From an uncultured Pseudomonadota bacterium (GTDB lineage Bacteria; Myxococcota_A; UBA9042; CAIXZC01), in contig CALGBT010000132.1 in the NCBI GenBank assembly GCA_937884235.1, positions 1 to 6,389 of the forward strand: a DNA stretch of 6,389 nt. The letters run 5' to 3'. Below the pieces are notes generated by a model that was given only the letters and a program-made list of their open reading frames with translations, was not told where the DNA came from and made no database searches. Each line of letters begins with the position of its first letter. The first letter of the stretch is position 1. This document shows, in pieces, positions 5,172-6,389 of this stretch. Made by a program: the position numbers and the translations under genes.

Positions 5172-6389
5172 ATGAGCACTTTGACACAGCGACCGGAGTG
5201 GAGGGCGCTGGCGGAACATGCCGGCGGCCGGCCTTTGTCGATGCGGGATGAATTTGCCCGGGACCCTGACCGCGCCAGCCGCTTCTCACTGGCCCTGGAC
5301 GGAATCACCTTCGACTACTCCAAGCACCTGGTGACAGATCGGACCATGGAGCTGCTCTGCGCTCTGGCGAACAGTGCCGATGTTGCCGGTTGGCGGGAGC
5401 GCATGTTTGCCGGTGATGCCATCAACAGCACCGAGTTGCGGGCAGTCTTCCATGTCGCCCTGCGCAACCGCTCCCCTCGGCCCATGCAGGTGGATGGCCA
5501 GGACGTTATGCCCGGCGTGCGACAAGTCCTTCACCAGATGGGTGACTTCTGTCGCCGCCTGGCCAGCGGCAGCTGGTGCGGCGCCACGGGGCAACCCATT
5601 ACGGACATCGTCAACATCGGCATTGGCGGGTCAGACCTGGGTCCTCTCATGGTTACCGAGGCGCTACGGCCGTACTGGCTGCACGGTCTACGCCCGCACT
5701 TCGTGAGTAACGTCGACGGCACTCACCTGGCCGAGACCCTGCGCTCCGTCTCCCCGGCAACGACGCTCTTCATTGTGGCTTCCAAAACCTTCACTACACT
5801 GGAAACCATTACCAACGCGCTTTCCGCCCGAGAATGGCTGGTGCAGGAACTCGGTGAAGGCGCTATGCGTCACCACTTCGTCGCTCTCTCCACCAATGGG
5901 CAGGCGGTGGCTGATTTTGGCATCGACCCGGCCAACATGTTTGAGTTCTGGGATTGGGTGGGCGGTCGCTTTTCCCTGTGGTCCGCGGTGGGTCTCTCTG
6001 CCGCCGCCGTTCTGGGCATGGACAACTTCGAGGAGCTTCTGACCGGTGCCCATCTCGCAGACGAACATTTCCGCACCGCCCCATTTGCTCGCAATATCCC
6101 GGTGGTCATGGCGCTACTGGGTATCTGGTATCGCAATTTCATGGGGGCCTCTTCCCACGCCATCCTTCCCTACGACCAATACCTGCATCGCTTCGCCGCA
6201 TACTTCCAGCAAGGCGACATGGAGTCCAACGGCAAAGGGGTGGATCGCCACGGCCAGCAGATTACCGACTACCGCACCGGCCCCGTCATTTGGGGGGAGC
6301 CCGGCACCAATGGGCAGCATGCCTTTTTCCAGCTGCTGCACCAGGGCACCGAGTTAATACCCGCTGACTTCCTGGCGCCGGTGCACAGT
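5172..6389 (+). CDS. pgi: Glucose-6-phosphate isomerase (3' end outside window)
   Basis: Pgi interconverts glucose 6-phosphate and fructose 6-phosphate in glycolysis and gluconeogenesis. The frame is open from ATG 5172 to the window edge, 406 codons of roughly 550 expected for the long E. coli-type enzyme. Matching landmarks include FHVALRNRS (93-101), NIGIGGSDLGP (148-158), the phosphate-binding ASKTFTT (203-209), NMFEFWDWVGGRFSLWSAVG (255-274), PYDQYLHRFAAYFQQGDMESNGK (333-355, with presumed base Glu351) and WGEPGTNGQHAF (374-385, with presumed His383). The C-terminal catalytic lysine is beyond the window. GGGAGG lies 7 nt before the ATG. A closer ATG at 5165 is out of frame and abuts the SD, so it is not the start. 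Because the frame has no stop here, simple ORF callers may miss it. Divergent from the lipase operon. Confidence 0.97.
   Translation, partial: MSTLTQRPEWRALAEHAGGRPLSMRDEFARDPDRASRFSLALDGITFDYSKHLVTDRTMELLCALANSADVAGWRERMFAGDAINSTELRAVFHVALRNRSPRPMQVDGQDVMPGVRQVLHQMGDFCRRLASGSWCGATGQPITDIVNIGIGGSDLGPLMVTEALRPYWLHGLRPHFVSNVDGTHLAETLRSVSPATTLFIVASKTFTTLETITNALSAREWLVQELGEGAMRHHFVALSTNGQAVADFGIDPANMFEFWDWVGGRFSLWSAVGLSAAAVLGMDNFEELLTGAHLADEHFRTAPFARNIPVVMALLGIWYRNFMGASSHAILPYDQYLHRFAAYFQQGDMESNGKGVDRHGQQITDYRTGPVIWGEPGTNGQHAFFQLLHQGTELIPADFLAPVHS

Noticed and set aside
1..6389. CRISPR arrays, insertion sequences, tRNA or rRNA genes, prophage genes.
   Set aside because: No repeat-spacer pattern, terminal inverted repeats, transposase-like frame or RNA gene was seen; the window is ordinary chromosomal coding DNA apart from the points listed.

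Overview
This is a gene-dense, GC-rich bacterial window with seven genes. The organism looks Gram-negative: the window holds a large lipoprotein esterase with a signal peptide and lipobox, and a glucose-6-phosphate isomerase of the long E. coli type. It also appears to use selenocysteine, because a HesB/IscA-like gene carries an in-frame TGA exactly at the family's first conserved cysteine, followed at the right distance by a bacterial SECIS-like hairpin. I cannot fix the lineage. A proteobacterial or former-deltaproteobacterial (Desulfobacterota/Myxococcota-like) source would fit.

Layout, left to right. (1) The 3' end of a forward gene resembling the C-terminus of M2/M3-type gluzincin peptidases. 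(2) A reverse gene, overlapping it tail-to-tail by 22 nt, for a membrane-anchored alpha/beta hydrolase of the phospholipase/carboxylesterase type. (3) A divergent spacer, then the forward HesB-like selenoprotein gene (1328-1663). An annotator reading TGA only as stop would split or discard it. (4) folD (1732-2577, forward), whose ribosome binding site lies in an 8-bp hairpin. (5) A two-gene reverse operon, read right to left: a 693-aa lipoprotein lipase/esterase (2957-5038) joined by an ATGA stop/start overlap to a small Rieske-type [2Fe-2S] protein (2574-2960). The Rieske gene meets folD tail-to-tail, both stop codons lying in one CTAG. (6) A 133-nt divergent promoter region, then (7) pgi, forward, running off the right edge after 406 codons.

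The genes do not form one obvious pathway. FolD (one-carbon metabolism) and Pgi (glycolysis) are housekeeping enzymes. The two hydrolases act at the cell envelope. The HesB-like selenoprotein and the Rieske protein both relate to iron-sulfur or thiol/selenol chemistry but are not in one operon. The selenoprotein with its SECIS hairpin is the most notable content of the window.
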